This document shows positions 41,241-50,460 of a stretch of DNA of 64,000 nt, piece by piece. The notes under the pieces were generated by a model that did not search any database, was not told the DNA's origin, and saw only the letters and a program-made list of their open reading frames with translations. The stretch is from Caballeronia telluris. Its GTDB lineage: Bacteria > Pseudomonadota > Gammaproteobacteria > Burkholderiales > Burkholderiaceae. Made by a program: the position numbers and the translations under genes. The DNA lies in contig NZ_FCNZ02000022.1 in NCBI RefSeq assembly GCF_001544495.1, positions 37,459 to 101,458 of the forward strand, read 5' to 3'. The first letter of the stretch is position 1, and each line of letters opens with the position of its first letter.

Positions 41241-41855
41241 ATGCAAAAACGATTTAAACAGTGGATGTTGCTGGCCGCCCTCGTGCCGACCTTCGCGATG
41301 GCTCAGTCGCTCCAGAATCAGGCCCCGAACCAGGCAGCCGCTCCGGCCGCCCCGGCAGCGGCGCCGGTCGATTCTGCGAAGCAGGCGGCCATCAACGATC
41401 TGCTGAGCGCCATCGACGCGCAGAAGCTCGTCGGTGCCATCGGCAACAGCGCGCAGATGCAATCGAAGCAGCTCGTTCCGGCAATCCTGTCGGACGCGCT
41501 CTCCGAGAACAAGTCGATGAACGACAAGCAGAAGCAGGCCGCCGTGCCGGCGCTGCAGAAGAACGCCGTGCCGAAGCTGGTTGACGCGGCAGGCCAGGTG
41601 TTCGCGACGGATTCGTTCCGCCAGGACGCCATGAAGGCTCAGTTCGACGCCTACGCGAAGTACTACACGACGGAAGAAATCAAGGACCTGACGGCGTTCT
41701 ACAAGAGCCCGACTGGCCGCAAGTTCATCCAGGTGCAGGATCAGGTTGGCCGCGACGTCGTGAACGGCCTGATGCAGAAGTACATGCCGCAAGCCATCAA
41801 GGCGACGCGCACGCAGGCCGACGCTGAAGTCGCCAACGTGAAGCCGGCCAAGTAA
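41241..41855 (+). CDS. Exported DUF2059-family protein
   Basis: 204 residues. A signal peptide (MQKRFKQWMLLAALVPTFAMA) is followed by a Pro/Ala linker and a helical DUF2059 domain (about 50-195) with FATDSFRQDAMKAQFDAYAKYYTTEEI and LTAFYKSPTGRKFIQVQ. Function is unknown; the family is envelope-located in many Proteobacteria. Two adjacent ATG codons compete (41238 and 41241); the GGGAG at 41231-41235 is better spaced for 41241. It lies between gyrA and serC, a conserved Burkholderia order, and has hairpins downstream. Confidence 0.88.
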   Translation: MQKRFKQWMLLAALVPTFAMAQSLQNQAPNQAAAPAAPAAAPVDSAKQAAINDLLSAIDAQKLVGAIGNSAQMQSKQLVPAILSDALSENKSMNDKQKQAAVPALQKNAVPKLVDAAGQVFATDSFRQDAMKAQFDAYAKYYTTEEIKDLTAFYKSPTGRKFIQVQDQVGRDVVNGLMQKYMPQAIKATRTQADAEVANVKPAK

Positions 41856-41885
41856 GGCGCTGATCGGCCTGAACCGGCCATCTGG

Positions 41886-41907
41886 GCGGGCGCCGCGCGG
41901 CGCCCGC
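41886..41907. other. Perfect 22-bp GC palindrome after the DUF2059 gene
   Basis: GCGGGCGCCGC (41886-41896) is followed at once by its complement (41897-41907). It begins 30 bases after the stop codon and may help end transcription, but no T run follows. Confidence 0.5.
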
Positions 41908-41910
41908 GGA

Positions 41911-41939
41911 TTGGCGGGTTTTCAGGACGGTGCGATAAT
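41911..41939 (+). promoter_or_regulatory. Promoter of the serC-pheA-hisC-tyrA-aroA operon
   Basis: A -35-like TTGGCG (41911-41916), a 17-bp spacer ending in TG plus one base, and GATAAT (41934-41939) form a good extended sigma-70 promoter about 100 bp before serC. The 15-bp hairpin at 41937-41970 overlaps its start point. Confidence 0.65.
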
Positions 41940-41976
41940 GGCTGTTTGCGCGAAAGCGCAAACAGCCATTTCTTTT
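41937..41976 (+). terminator. 15-bp stem, GAAA-loop hairpin before serC
   Basis: AATGGCTGTTTGCGC (41937-41951) and its exact complement (41956-41970) enclose a GAAA tetraloop, followed by TCTTTTCC. It could end transcription from gyrA/DUF2059, but it also overlaps the -10 and start of the serC promoter, so it may be regulatory. Confidence 0.6.
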
Positions 41977-42039
41977 CCGGGCGCGGTTTTCCGTACGTGT
42001 TGTGCCTTCCCGCCGCGCCAGGCCATTCGGGGTTCCTAG

Positions 42040-43122
42040 ATGCGCGTGTTCAATTTCTCCGCCGGTCCTGCGGCGATGCCCGAAGAAGTGCTGCGCCAGG
42101 CAGCCGACGAGATGCTCGACTGGAACGGCAGCGGCATGAGCGTGATGGAGATGAGCCACCGCGGCGCCGAGTTCATGTCGATCCACGAAGCCGCGCTCAC
42201 CGATCTGCGCGATCTGCTACAAGTACCGGCGTCGCATCGCATTCTCTTTTTGCAGGGCGGCGGTATCGGCGAAAACGCCATCGTGCCGATGAACATGCTC
42301 GGCACGAAGCAGACCGCCGATTTCATCGTGACCGGTTCCTGGTCGCAGAAGTCGTTCAAGGAAGCGCAGAAGTACGGCACGCCGCACATCGCCGCGAACG
42401 GCAAGACGGAGCAAGGTTTCACGCACGTGCCGCGCATCGCCGAGTGGCATCTCTCCGACGACCCCGCCTACGTGCATCTCTGCACGAACGAAACCATCGA
42501 CGGCGTCGAAACCTTCGAGATTCCCGATCTCGGCGACATTCCGCTCGTCGCCGATGCGTCGTCGCACATCCTGTCGCGCCCGATGGACATCGCCAAATAC
42601 GGCGTGCTCTTCGGCGGCGCGCAGAAGAACATCGGCATGGCGGGCGTCACGGTCGTGATCGTGCGCGAGGACCTGCTCGATCGCGCGCTTTCGATTTGCC
42701 CGTCGGCGTTCGAATGGAAGACGGTCGCCGAGAACAATTCGATGTACAACACGCCGCCCAGCTACGCGATCTACATCGCGGGCCTCGTCTTCAAGTGGCT
42801 GAAACGGCAGGGCGGTCTGGAAGCGATCGAGGCGCGCAACGCCGAAAAGGCGAAGCTGCTGTACGACACCATCGATTCCAGCGATTTCTACGTCAACAAG
42901 GTGGAGCGCCAGTCGCGTTCGCGCATGAACGTGCCGTTCTTCCTCGCCGACGAATCGCGCAACGCCGATTTCCTGGCCGGCGCGAAAGCGCGCGGGCTGC
43001 TGCAACTGAAGGGCCACAAGTCCGTAGGCGGCATGCGGGCATCGATCTACAACGCGGTGCCGATCGAGGGCGTGAAGGCGCTCGTCGAATACATGAAGGA
43101 CTTCGAGCAGGGCCGCGCGTAA
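42040..43122 (+). CDS. serC: Phosphoserine aminotransferase
   Basis: 360 residues of the PLP aminotransferase class V. MRVFNFSAGPAAMPEEVL is the classic SerC start; the PLP lysine is in LFGGAQKNIGMAGVT (about residue 197), and SVGGMRASIYNAVP marks the C-terminus. It converts 3-phosphohydroxypyruvate to phosphoserine, and also acts in pyridoxine synthesis. It heads an operon of aromatic and histidine-type aminotransferase genes with short spacings (36-57 bp) down to cmk. Confidence 0.98.
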   Translation: MRVFNFSAGPAAMPEEVLRQAADEMLDWNGSGMSVMEMSHRGAEFMSIHEAALTDLRDLLQVPASHRILFLQGGGIGENAIVPMNMLGTKQTADFIVTGSWSQKSFKEAQKYGTPHIAANGKTEQGFTHVPRIAEWHLSDDPAYVHLCTNETIDGVETFEIPDLGDIPLVADASSHILSRPMDIAKYGVLFGGAQKNIGMAGVTVVIVREDLLDRALSICPSAFEWKTVAENNSMYNTPPSYAIYIAGLVFKWLKRQGGLEAIEARNAEKAKLLYDTIDSSDFYVNKVERQSRSRMNVPFFLADESRNADFLAGAKARGLLQLKGHKSVGGMRASIYNAVPIEGVKALVEYMKDFEQGRA

Positions 43123-43179
43123 CGTGCGCGCCTTGCACCCCGCACTTTGACTTGCCCTCAACGCCCGCCCGCACAACGC

Positions 43180-44262
43180 ATGGACGACGATCTCGATTCA
43201 AGACTCAAACCGCTGCGCGAACGCATCGACGCGATCGACGCGCAGCTCATCGCCCTTCTGAACCAGCGCGCCGGGGTGGCGCTGGAAGTCGGCGAGGTGA
43301 AGAAGCATTTCAACGCGCCCGTGTTCCGTCCGGAGCGCGAAATGCAGGTGATCCAGCGCTTGCAGGACATGAGCGACGGCCCGCTTGGCTCGGATCACAT
43401 CAGCGCGATCTGGCGCGAGATCATGGCCGCGAGCCGCGCGCTCGAACAGACGATCCGCGCCGCGTTCCTGGGGCCGGTCGGCACCTATAGCGAGCAGGCG
43501 ATGTTCGAATACTTCGGTCATTCGATCGAAGGCGTGCCGTGCCCGTCGATCGACGAAGTGTTTCGTTCGGTCGAAGCGGGCGCAGCGGAATTCGGCGTCG
43601 TGCCGGTCGAGAATTCGGCGGAAGGCGCGGTGTCGCGCACGCTCGACCTGCTGCTGCAGTCGTCGCTTACGATCGGCGGCGAACTGGCGCTGCCGATTCA
43701 TCACAATTTGCTGACGTCGACCGGCAAGCTCGACGGCGTGACGCGCGTCTGCGCGCATCCGCAGGCGCTCGCGCAGTGCCAGCGCTGGCTCACGGCGAAC
43801 GTGCCGCATCTGGAGCGGCAGGCGGTGTCGAGCAACGCGGAAGCAGCGCGCCTGGCGGTGAACGATCCGACCGTCGCGGCCATCGCCGGCGATCGCGCCG
43901 CGACGCACTACGGGCTCGGCGCGGTCTTCACGCATATCCAGGACGATCCGCACAACCGCACGCGCTTCGTGATGATCGGCAAGCAGCCGACCGGTGCGAG
44001 CGGGCACGACCAGACCTCGCTGATCGTGTCGGTGGCGAACGAACCCGGCGCGGTGTTCAAGCTGCTGGAGCCGCTGGCTGCGCACGGGGTCTCGATGACG
44101 CGCTTCGAGTCGCGCCCGGCACGCGTGGGCACGTGGGAGTACTACTTCTACATCGATGTGGTAGGACATCGCGACGACTCGTCCGTCGCGGCCGCGCTCG
44201 CCGAACTCGGCCAGAAGGCCGCTTTCCTGAAGATCCTCGGCTCGTATCCGCGCGCCCGCTAA
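43180..44262 (+). CDS. pheA: Bifunctional chorismate mutase/prephenate dehydratase
   Basis: 360 residues. The AroQ chorismate mutase domain (about 1-85) has LRERIDAIDAQLIALLNQRA. The prephenate dehydratase domain (about 95-270) has AFLGPVGTYSEQA and PVENSAEGAVSRTLDLL. The C-terminal ACT domain (about 285-355) has EPGAVFKLLEPLAAHGVSMT and ESRPARVGTWEYYFYID, which senses phenylalanine. It makes phenylpyruvate from chorismate. ATG 43180 gives MDDDLDSRLKPLRERID; an in-frame ATG-like start at 43147 adds an unrelated leader. Confidence 0.97.
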   Translation: MDDDLDSRLKPLRERIDAIDAQLIALLNQRAGVALEVGEVKKHFNAPVFRPEREMQVIQRLQDMSDGPLGSDHISAIWREIMAASRALEQTIRAAFLGPVGTYSEQAMFEYFGHSIEGVPCPSIDEVFRSVEAGAAEFGVVPVENSAEGAVSRTLDLLLQSSLTIGGELALPIHHNLLTSTGKLDGVTRVCAHPQALAQCQRWLTANVPHLERQAVSSNAEAARLAVNDPTVAAIAGDRAATHYGLGAVFTHIQDDPHNRTRFVMIGKQPTGASGHDQTSLIVSVANEPGAVFKLLEPLAAHGVSMTRFESRPARVGTWEYYFYIDVVGHRDDSSVAAALAELGQKAAFLKILGSYPRAR

Positions 44263-44301
44263 CGCGCGATCGCGCCGCATCGACTGGAACTGGAGAACAC
44301 C

Positions 44302-45414
44302 ATGACATCGCAATTCGGCCCTTCGTATGTGCGCGCCATCGCGCCGTACATCGCCGGCAAGCCGATTTCCGAAGTGGCCCGCGAGTTCGGCCTGAACGAA
44401 GCGAGCATCGTCAAGCTCGCCTCGAACGAGAATCCGCTTGGCATGCCGGCGTCGGCGAAGCGCGCGATGACGCTCGCCATCGAGGAACTCGGGCGCTACC
44501 CGGATTCGAACGGCTTCGAGCTGAAGGCCGCGCTCGCCGCGCGCTACGGCGTGCCGCCGGAATGGATCACGCTCGGCAACGGCAGCAACGACATCCTCGA
44601 AATGGCGGCGCACGCGTTCGTCGAAAAGGCGCAGTCGATCGTCTATTCGCAGTATTCGTTCGCGGTCTATGCGCTCGCGACGCAGGGCTTGGGCGCGCGC
44701 GCGATCGTCGTGCCGGCGCTCGAATACGGTCACGACACCGACGCGATGCTCGCCGCCATCGAGGACGACACGCGCCTCGTCTTCGTCGCGAACCCGAACA
44801 ATCCGACCGGCACGTTCATCGACGGCCCGGCGCTCGAAGCGTTCATCGCGAAGGTGCCGCGCCACGTGGCGATCGTGCTCGACGAGGCCTACACCGAATA
44901 TCTCCCGGCCGACAAGCGCTACGACTCGATCGACTGGGTGCGCCGCTATCCGAACCTGCTCGTGTCGCGCACGTTCTCGAAGGCGTTCGGACTCGCGGGC
45001 CTGCGCATCGGCTTTGCGATTGCGCAGCCTGAACTCACCGATCTGCTCAACCGCCTGCGTCAGCCGTTCAACGTCAATTCGCTCGCGCAGGCGGCCGCGG
45101 TCGCCGCGCTGAACGACCGCGCGTTCCTCGAAGAGAGCGCGTCGGTGAATGCGCGCGGCTACCGGCGGCTGACTGAAGCGTTCGACCAGCTCGGGCTTGC
45201 GTACGTGCCGTCTTACGGCAATTTCGTGATGGTGCGCGTCGGGGACGACGACGCCGCCGGCGCGCGCGTGAATCTCGCGTTGCTCAAACAGGGCGTGATC
45301 GTGCGGCCGGTCGGCAACTACGGTCTGCCGCAGTGGCTGCGCATCACGATCGGGCTGCCGGCGGAGAACGAAGCCTTTATCGCCGCGCTCGAGAAGTCGC
45401 TCGTGTCCGTCTGA
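44302..45414 (+). CDS. hisC: Histidinol-phosphate aminotransferase
   Basis: 370 residues of PLP aminotransferase class I/II. VKLASNENPLGMP, FVANPNNPTGTF and the PLP lysine in SRTFSKAFGLAGLRIGF are the HisC signatures. In this operon, next to pheA and tyrA, it may also aminate phenylpyruvate or hydroxyphenylpyruvate; Burkholderia species usually have a second hisC in the his operon. It begins 39 bp after pheA. Confidence 0.93.
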   Translation: MTSQFGPSYVRAIAPYIAGKPISEVAREFGLNEASIVKLASNENPLGMPASAKRAMTLAIEELGRYPDSNGFELKAALAARYGVPPEWITLGNGSNDILEMAAHAFVEKAQSIVYSQYSFAVYALATQGLGARAIVVPALEYGHDTDAMLAAIEDDTRLVFVANPNNPTGTFIDGPALEAFIAKVPRHVAIVLDEAYTEYLPADKRYDSIDWVRRYPNLLVSRTFSKAFGLAGLRIGFAIAQPELTDLLNRLRQPFNVNSLAQAAAVAALNDRAFLEESASVNARGYRRLTEAFDQLGLAYVPSYGNFVMVRVGDDDAAGARVNLALLKQGVIVRPVGNYGLPQWLRITIGLPAENEAFIAALEKSLVSV

Positions 45415-45450
45415 ACCCGCGCGCCGCAAGGCGCTTTTTGGCAAGGTCCC

Positions 45451-46422
45451 GTGGCTGCGTTCACTTTCAACAAACTGGTTATTTTCGGCGTCGGCCTGAT
45501 CGGCGGATCGCTCGCGCGCGCGTTGCGCGAACGGGCGGGGCTCGCGGGCGAGATCGTCGGCGTCGGGCGCTCGGAGAAGTCGGTCGCGCGTGCGCTGGAA
45601 CTCGGCGTGATCGATGCGGCGGTGTCCATCGACGACGACCGCGCGCTGCGCTCAGCACTCGAAGGCGCCGATGTCGTGCTGCTCGCCGCGCCGGTCGCGC
45701 AGACCGAGCCGCTCCTCGCGCGCATCGCGCCGTTTCTCGACGCGCGCACGGTCGTGACGGACGCCGGCAGCACGAAAAGCGATGTTGTCGCGGCGGCGCG
45801 CTCGGCGCTCGGCGCGCGGATCGCGCAGTTCGTGCCCGGGCACCCGATTGCCGGGCGCGAGTCGAGCGGCGTCGATGCCGCGTTGCCCGAGCTGTACGTC
45901 AACCGCAACGTCGTGCTGTGTCCGCTCGCCGAGAGCCCGGCGGGCTCGGTCGAACGCGTCGCCGCGATGTGGCAGGCGACCGGCGCCGCCGTGCACCGGA
46001 TGAACGAGGCGCAGCACGATCGCGTGTTCGCGGCGGTGAGCCATTTGCCGCACGTGCTGTCGTTCGCGCTCGTCGAACAGATTCTCGAAGCGCCCGACGC
46101 CGCGCTCAAGTTTTCATTCGCCGCGGGCGGATTCCGCGATTTCACGCGCATCGCGGCGTCGAGCCCGGAAATGTGGCGCGACGTGTGCGTCGCGAACCGG
46201 GCGGCGCTGCTCGCGGAACTCGACGCGTACACGGCCGTGCTCGCGCGCTTTCGCGCGGCCATCGACGCCGCCGACGGCGCCGCGCTGGAAGCGGCGTTCG
46301 ACCGCTCGCGCGCCGCGCGCACCGAATGGCAGGAACGCGGAACGATCGACGCAGCGAAGGCGCACGGCGCATCCGGCACGCCGAACGCGCCCAAATCCGC
46401 CGACGACTTCCCCGCGAAATAG
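45451..46422 (+). CDS. tyrA: Prephenate dehydrogenase
   Basis: 323 residues. The NAD-binding motif VIFGVGLIGGSLARAL lies at the N-terminus and the substrate-site motif PGHPIAGRESSGV at about 128-140. There is no fused chorismate mutase or ACT domain, so it is the monofunctional TyrA type. It converts prephenate to 4-hydroxyphenylpyruvate for tyrosine. The start is GTG at 45451 with AAGG eight bases before it; no in-frame ATG lies nearby. The last 25 residues are low-complexity. It starts 36 bp after hisC. Confidence 0.93.
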   Translation: MAAFTFNKLVIFGVGLIGGSLARALRERAGLAGEIVGVGRSEKSVARALELGVIDAAVSIDDDRALRSALEGADVVLLAAPVAQTEPLLARIAPFLDARTVVTDAGSTKSDVVAAARSALGARIAQFVPGHPIAGRESSGVDAALPELYVNRNVVLCPLAESPAGSVERVAAMWQATGAAVHRMNEAQHDRVFAAVSHLPHVLSFALVEQILEAPDAALKFSFAAGGFRDFTRIAASSPEMWRDVCVANRAALLAELDAYTAVLARFRAAIDAADGAALEAAFDRSRAARTEWQERGTIDAAKAHGASGTPNAPKSADDFPAK

Positions 46423-46467
46423 GCGGCCGAACAGCCGCCAGACAAGGCGCGAATCAAGGACTCAATC

Positions 46468-47772
46468 ATGGAATATCTCGATCTCGGACCCTTCTCACGT
46501 GCGTCCGGCACGGTCCGGCTGCCCGGCTCGAAGAGCATTTCGAACCGCGTGCTGCTGCTCGCCGCGCTGGGCGTGGGCGAAACCACGATCACGAACCTGC
46601 TCGACTCCGACGACACCCGCGTGATGCTCGCCGCGCTCGCCGCGCTCGGCGTGACCGTCCGGAACGACGGCGAACGCTGCATCGTGACGGGCACGGGCGG
46701 CGAGTTTCCGGTCAAGGCGGCCGAGCTTTTTCTCGGCAACGCGGGCACTGCGGTGCGCCCGCTGACGGCCGCGCTCGCGGTCAATGGCGGCGAATATCGC
46801 GTGCACGGCGTGCCGCGCATGCACGAGCGGCCGATCGGCGATCTCGTCGACGGTCTGCGGCAGATCGGCGCGCGCATCGACTACGAACTGAACGACGGCT
46901 TTCCGCCGCTCAAGATCCACCCGGCGCAGATCGCCGTCGACAAGCCGATCCGCGTGCGCGGCGACGTGTCGAGCCAGTTCCTCACGGCGCTTCTCATGAC
47001 CTTGCCGCTCGTAAAGTCGCCGGGGGGCGCGATTCACGTCGAAGTCGAAGGCGAACTCATCTCGAAGCCGTACATCGACATCACGATCCGGCTGATGGAG
47101 CGCTTCGGCGTCACGGTCGAGCGCGACGGCTGGGCGCGCTTCACCGTGCCGGCGGGCGCGCAGTATCGGTCGCCGGGCACGATCATGGTGGAAGGCGATG
47201 CGTCGTCGGCGTCGTATTTTCTGGCGGCGGGCGCGATCGGCGGCGGTCCGGTGCGCGTGGAGGGCGTCGGGCGCGCGAGCATCCAGGGCGACGTCGGTTT
47301 CGCCGACGCGCTGATCCGCATGGGCGCGAACGTGATGATGGGCGACGACTGGATCGAGGTGCGCGGGGTCGAATCGGACGACGGGCGGCTCGCGGCCATC
47401 GACATGGATTTCAACCTGATCCCCGATGCCGCGATGACGATCGCCGTCGCCGCGCTTTTCGCCGATGGCCCGACGACGCTGCGCAACATCGCGAGCTGGC
47501 GCGTGAAGGAAACGGACCGCATCGCCGCGATGGCGACCGAGCTGCGCAAGGTCGGCGCGACGGTGGAAGAGGGCGCGGATTATCTGATCGTCACACCGCC
47601 TGTCGCGCTCGTCGCCGACGCCGCGATCGACACCTACGACGATCACCGCATGGCGATGTGCTTCTCGCTCGTCGCGCTCGGCGGCGTGCCGGTGCGCATC
47701 AACGACCCGAAGTGCGTCGGCAAGACTTTTCCCGACTATTTCGACCGCTTCGCCACGCTCGCCCAACCCTGA
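46468..47772 (+). CDS. aroA: 3-phosphoshikimate 1-carboxyvinyltransferase (EPSP synthase)
   Basis: 434 residues. Conserved motifs are LPGSKSISNRVLLLAAL (about 17-33), LGNAGTAVRPLTAAL (about 91-105), RGDVSSQFLTALLM and RVKETDRIAAMATELRKVG. It transfers enolpyruvate from PEP to shikimate 3-phosphate, the sixth shikimate-pathway step, and is the glyphosate target. The presence of NAGTAVRPL suggests the class I (glyphosate-sensitive) form. It lies between tyrA and cmk in the operon. Confidence 0.97.
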   Translation: MEYLDLGPFSRASGTVRLPGSKSISNRVLLLAALGVGETTITNLLDSDDTRVMLAALAALGVTVRNDGERCIVTGTGGEFPVKAAELFLGNAGTAVRPLTAALAVNGGEYRVHGVPRMHERPIGDLVDGLRQIGARIDYELNDGFPPLKIHPAQIAVDKPIRVRGDVSSQFLTALLMTLPLVKSPGGAIHVEVEGELISKPYIDITIRLMERFGVTVERDGWARFTVPAGAQYRSPGTIMVEGDASSASYFLAAGAIGGGPVRVEGVGRASIQGDVGFADALIRMGANVMMGDDWIEVRGVESDDGRLAAIDMDFNLIPDAAMTIAVAALFADGPTTLRNIASWRVKETDRIAAMATELRKVGATVEEGADYLIVTPPVALVADAAIDTYDDHRMAMCFSLVALGGVPVRINDPKCVGKTFPDYFDRFATLAQP

Positions 47773-47821
47773 ACCACCTGAACGACATGACTGTAACAAC
47801 GCGTTTGCGCACCCTCATTCA

Positions 47822-48505
47822 ATGAAACCGACCCGTCCCTTTCATCAGACTCCGGTCATCACCATCGACGGGCCGACGGCATCGGGCAAGGGCACCGTGG
47901 CGGCACTGGTCGCCGCGACGCTCGGTTTTCACTTGCTCGACAGCGGCGCGCTCTACCGCCTGACCGCGCTCGCGAGCCTGCGCTACCGCGTCGATGCGGG
48001 CGACGCCGACGCCCTTGCAAAACTCGTCGACGCGCTGCATATCACGTTTCGCGAAGGTTGCGCGCAACTCGACGGCGTGGACGTGTCGGCGGAAATCCGC
48101 GCCGAGGAAGTCGGCAACCGGGCGTCCGCGATCGCGGTCCACCCGGAGGTTCGGCGCGCACTGATTGCCCGTCAGCGGGCGTTCCGCAAGCTTCCGGGCC
48201 TCGTCGCGGACGGCCGCGACATGGGCACGGTCATCTTCCCGGATGCCACGCTGAAGGTCTTCCTGACGGCGAGCGTCGAGGCCCGCGCGGCCAGACGGTA
48301 TAAGCAATTGATACAAAAAGGTTTTTCTGCTAATATGGAAAACTTGCTGAGAGATTTGCGTGAACGTGACGCGCGCGATAGCAATCGCGCGACCGCGCCA
48401 CTCAAGCCCGCGGCAGACGCGAAGACGCTGGACACATCCGGCTTATCCATCGACCAGGCGGTCGAGCAGATCATCGGCTGGTTTAGCGAAGTGAGCGTCG
48501 AGTAG
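47822..48505 (+). CDS. cmk: Cytidylate kinase
   Basis: 227 residues. The P-loop ITIDGPTASGKGTVA is near the N-terminus, followed by LLDSGALYRL and GRDMGTVIFPDA, the CMP-binding segments. It phosphorylates CMP and dCMP to the diphosphates. It is the last gene of the serC-aroA operon and lies upstream of rpsA, the order found in most Proteobacteria. Codon-level composition near 48300-48360 is more A/T-rich (YKQLIQKGFSANMENLL) than the rest, within an otherwise normal gene. Confidence 0.96.
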   Translation: MKPTRPFHQTPVITIDGPTASGKGTVAALVAATLGFHLLDSGALYRLTALASLRYRVDAGDADALAKLVDALHITFREGCAQLDGVDVSAEIRAEEVGNRASAIAVHPEVRRALIARQRAFRKLPGLVADGRDMGTVIFPDATLKVFLTASVEARAARRYKQLIQKGFSANMENLLRDLRERDARDSNRATAPLKPAADAKTLDTSGLSIDQAVEQIIGWFSEVSVE

Positions 48506-48518
48506 CGGCAGCAAGGAA

Positions 48519-48562
48519 GCAGCAAAAAAAGCAGCAAAAAAAGCAGCAAAAAAAGCAGCAAG
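48519..48562 (+). repeat. 12-bp A-tract tandem repeat between cmk and rpsA
   Basis: GCAGCAAAAAAA repeats three times (48519, 48531, 48543) with a partial fourth copy. Each unit carries seven consecutive A residues, so the array is a slippage-prone and possibly bent stretch. It starts 13 bases after the cmk stop and about 160 bp before the rpsA start. Confidence 0.9.
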
Positions 48563-48722
48563 GCTGGCGAGGCATCGCCGGTTCGCAAGGTGCTCCGTGA
48601 GAAACGCGGAGCGTGTTTCAACCCCTTAACCCCGCGTGGCATTCGCCCTTTTTGCCGTTTTGCCTTTGGTCGCCGACCAGACAGGCAGGCATCGCGAAAT
48701 AGCCAGGCAACTATCGATTTTT

Positions 48723-50438
48723 ATGTCCGACCTGCAAACCTCCACCCCGAATACCGAATCTTTCGCGGCTCTGTTCGAAGAGTCGCTGACCAAGCAAGAC
48801 ATGCGCGCCGGCGAAGTGATCTCCGCCGAAGTCGTGCGCGTCGACCACAACTTCGTGGTCGTCAACGCTGGTCTCAAGTCCGAAGCCTACATTCCGCTCG
48901 AAGAATTCCTGAATGACGCGGGCGAGGTCGAAGTGCAGGCGGGCGACTTTGTTTCCGTCGCGATCGACGCGCTGGAAAACGGTTACGGCGACACCATCCT
49001 GTCGCGTGACAAGGCGAAGCGCCTCGCTTCGTGGCTGTCGCTGGAAAAGGCCCTCGACAACAACGAACTCGTGACCGGCACGATCACGGGCAAGGTCAAG
49101 GGCGGCATGACCGTCATGGTCAACGGCATCCGCGCGTTCCTGCCGGGTTCGCTCGTCGACACGCGTCCGGTCAAGGACACGACGCCGTACGAAGGCAAGA
49201 CCCTCGAATTCCGCGTCATCAAGCTCGACCGCAAGCGTAACAACGTGGTGCTGTCGCGCCGCGCCGTGATCGAAGCCACGCAAGGCGAAGAGCGCGCGAA
49301 GCTGCTCGAGACGCTGAAGGAAGGCGCGATCGTGGAAGGCGTGGTCAAGAACATCACCGACTACGGCGCGTTCGTGGATCTCGGCGGCATCGACGGCCTG
49401 CTGCACATCACCGACATCGCATGGCGTCGCGTGCGTCACCCGAGCGAAGTCCTCTCGGTCGGCCAGGAAGTCACCGCGAAGATCCTCAAGTTCGACCAAG
49501 AGAAGAACCGCGTCTCGCTCGGCATCAAGCAACTCGGCGACGATCCGTGGGAAGGCATTTCGCGCCGTTACCCGTCGGGCACGCGCCTGTTCGGCAAGGT
49601 CACGAACATCACCGACTACGGCGCATTCGTCGAAGTGGAATCGGGCATCGAAGGCCTGGTCCACGTGTCGGAAATGGACTGGACGAACAAGAACGTTGCA
49701 CCGTCGAAGGTTGTGCAGCTGGGCGACGAAGTCGAAGTCATGGTTCTCGAAATCGACGAAGACCGCCGCCGTATCAGCCTCGGCATGAAGCAGTGCAAGC
49801 CGAATCCGTGGGATGACTTCAGCCGCAACTTCAAGAAGGGCGACAAGATCAGCGGCGCCATCAAGTCGATCACCGACTTCGGCGTGTTCATCGGTCTGCC
49901 TGGCGGCATCGACGGTCTGGTTCACCTCTCGGACCTGTCGTGGTCGGAAACCGGCGAAGAAGCCGTGCGCAAGTACAAGAAGGGCGACGAAGTCGAAGCC
50001 GTGGTTCTGGGCATCGACGTCGAGAAGGAACGCATTTCGCTCGGCATCAAGCAGCTCGAAGGCGATCCGTTCAGCAACTTCGTCGCGATCAACGACAAGG
50101 GCGCAATCGTCGACGGCGTCGTGAAGTCGGTCGATCCGAAGGGTGCGGTCGTCACGCTGTCCGGCGAAGTCGAAGGCTACCTGCGTGCTTCGGAAATCGC
50201 ACAAGACCGCGTGGAAGACGCTCGCAACGTGCTGAAGGAAGGCGACAAGGTCAATGCGATGATCATCAACATCGACCGCAAGTCGCGCGGCATCAACCTG
50301 TCGATCAAGGCCAAGGATTCGGCCGAGCAACAGGAAGCGATGCGCGGTCTGGCAGCATCGGACTCGAACGCCGCTGCTACCGGCACGACCAACCTCGGCG
50401 CGCTGCTCAAGGCCAAGCTCGACGGCCAGAACAGCTAA
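48723..50438 (+). CDS. rpsA: 30S ribosomal protein S1
   Basis: 571 residues with six S1 (OB-fold) domains, seen as repeated units such as GAFVDLGGIDGLLHITDIAWRR and GIEGLVHVSEMDW. The protein brings mRNA to the 30S subunit and is needed for translation of structured leaders. ATG 48723 gives MSDLQTSTPNTESFAALFEE, the standard start; an in-frame start 87 bases earlier is not coding. Codon use is strongly biased (GGC, AAG, GAA), as expected for a highly expressed gene. ihfB follows after 22 bp. Confidence 0.98.
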   Translation: MSDLQTSTPNTESFAALFEESLTKQDMRAGEVISAEVVRVDHNFVVVNAGLKSEAYIPLEEFLNDAGEVEVQAGDFVSVAIDALENGYGDTILSRDKAKRLASWLSLEKALDNNELVTGTITGKVKGGMTVMVNGIRAFLPGSLVDTRPVKDTTPYEGKTLEFRVIKLDRKRNNVVLSRRAVIEATQGEERAKLLETLKEGAIVEGVVKNITDYGAFVDLGGIDGLLHITDIAWRRVRHPSEVLSVGQEVTAKILKFDQEKNRVSLGIKQLGDDPWEGISRRYPSGTRLFGKVTNITDYGAFVEVESGIEGLVHVSEMDWTNKNVAPSKVVQLGDEVEVMVLEIDEDRRRISLGMKQCKPNPWDDFSRNFKKGDKISGAIKSITDFGVFIGLPGGIDGLVHLSDLSWSETGEEAVRKYKKGDEVEAVVLGIDVEKERISLGIKQLEGDPFSNFVAINDKGAIVDGVVKSVDPKGAVVTLSGEVEGYLRASEIAQDRVEDARNVLKEGDKVNAMIINIDRKSRGINLSIKAKDSAEQQEAMRGLAASDSNAAATGTTNLGALLKAKLDGQNS

Positions 50439-50460
50439 GCCTTAACGGTACTGCTGCAGT

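Noticed and set aside
45982..46422. Second short gene inside the tyrA 3' region
   Set aside because: The frames are in shadow orientation and the tyrA frame continues with normal family spacing to its stop.
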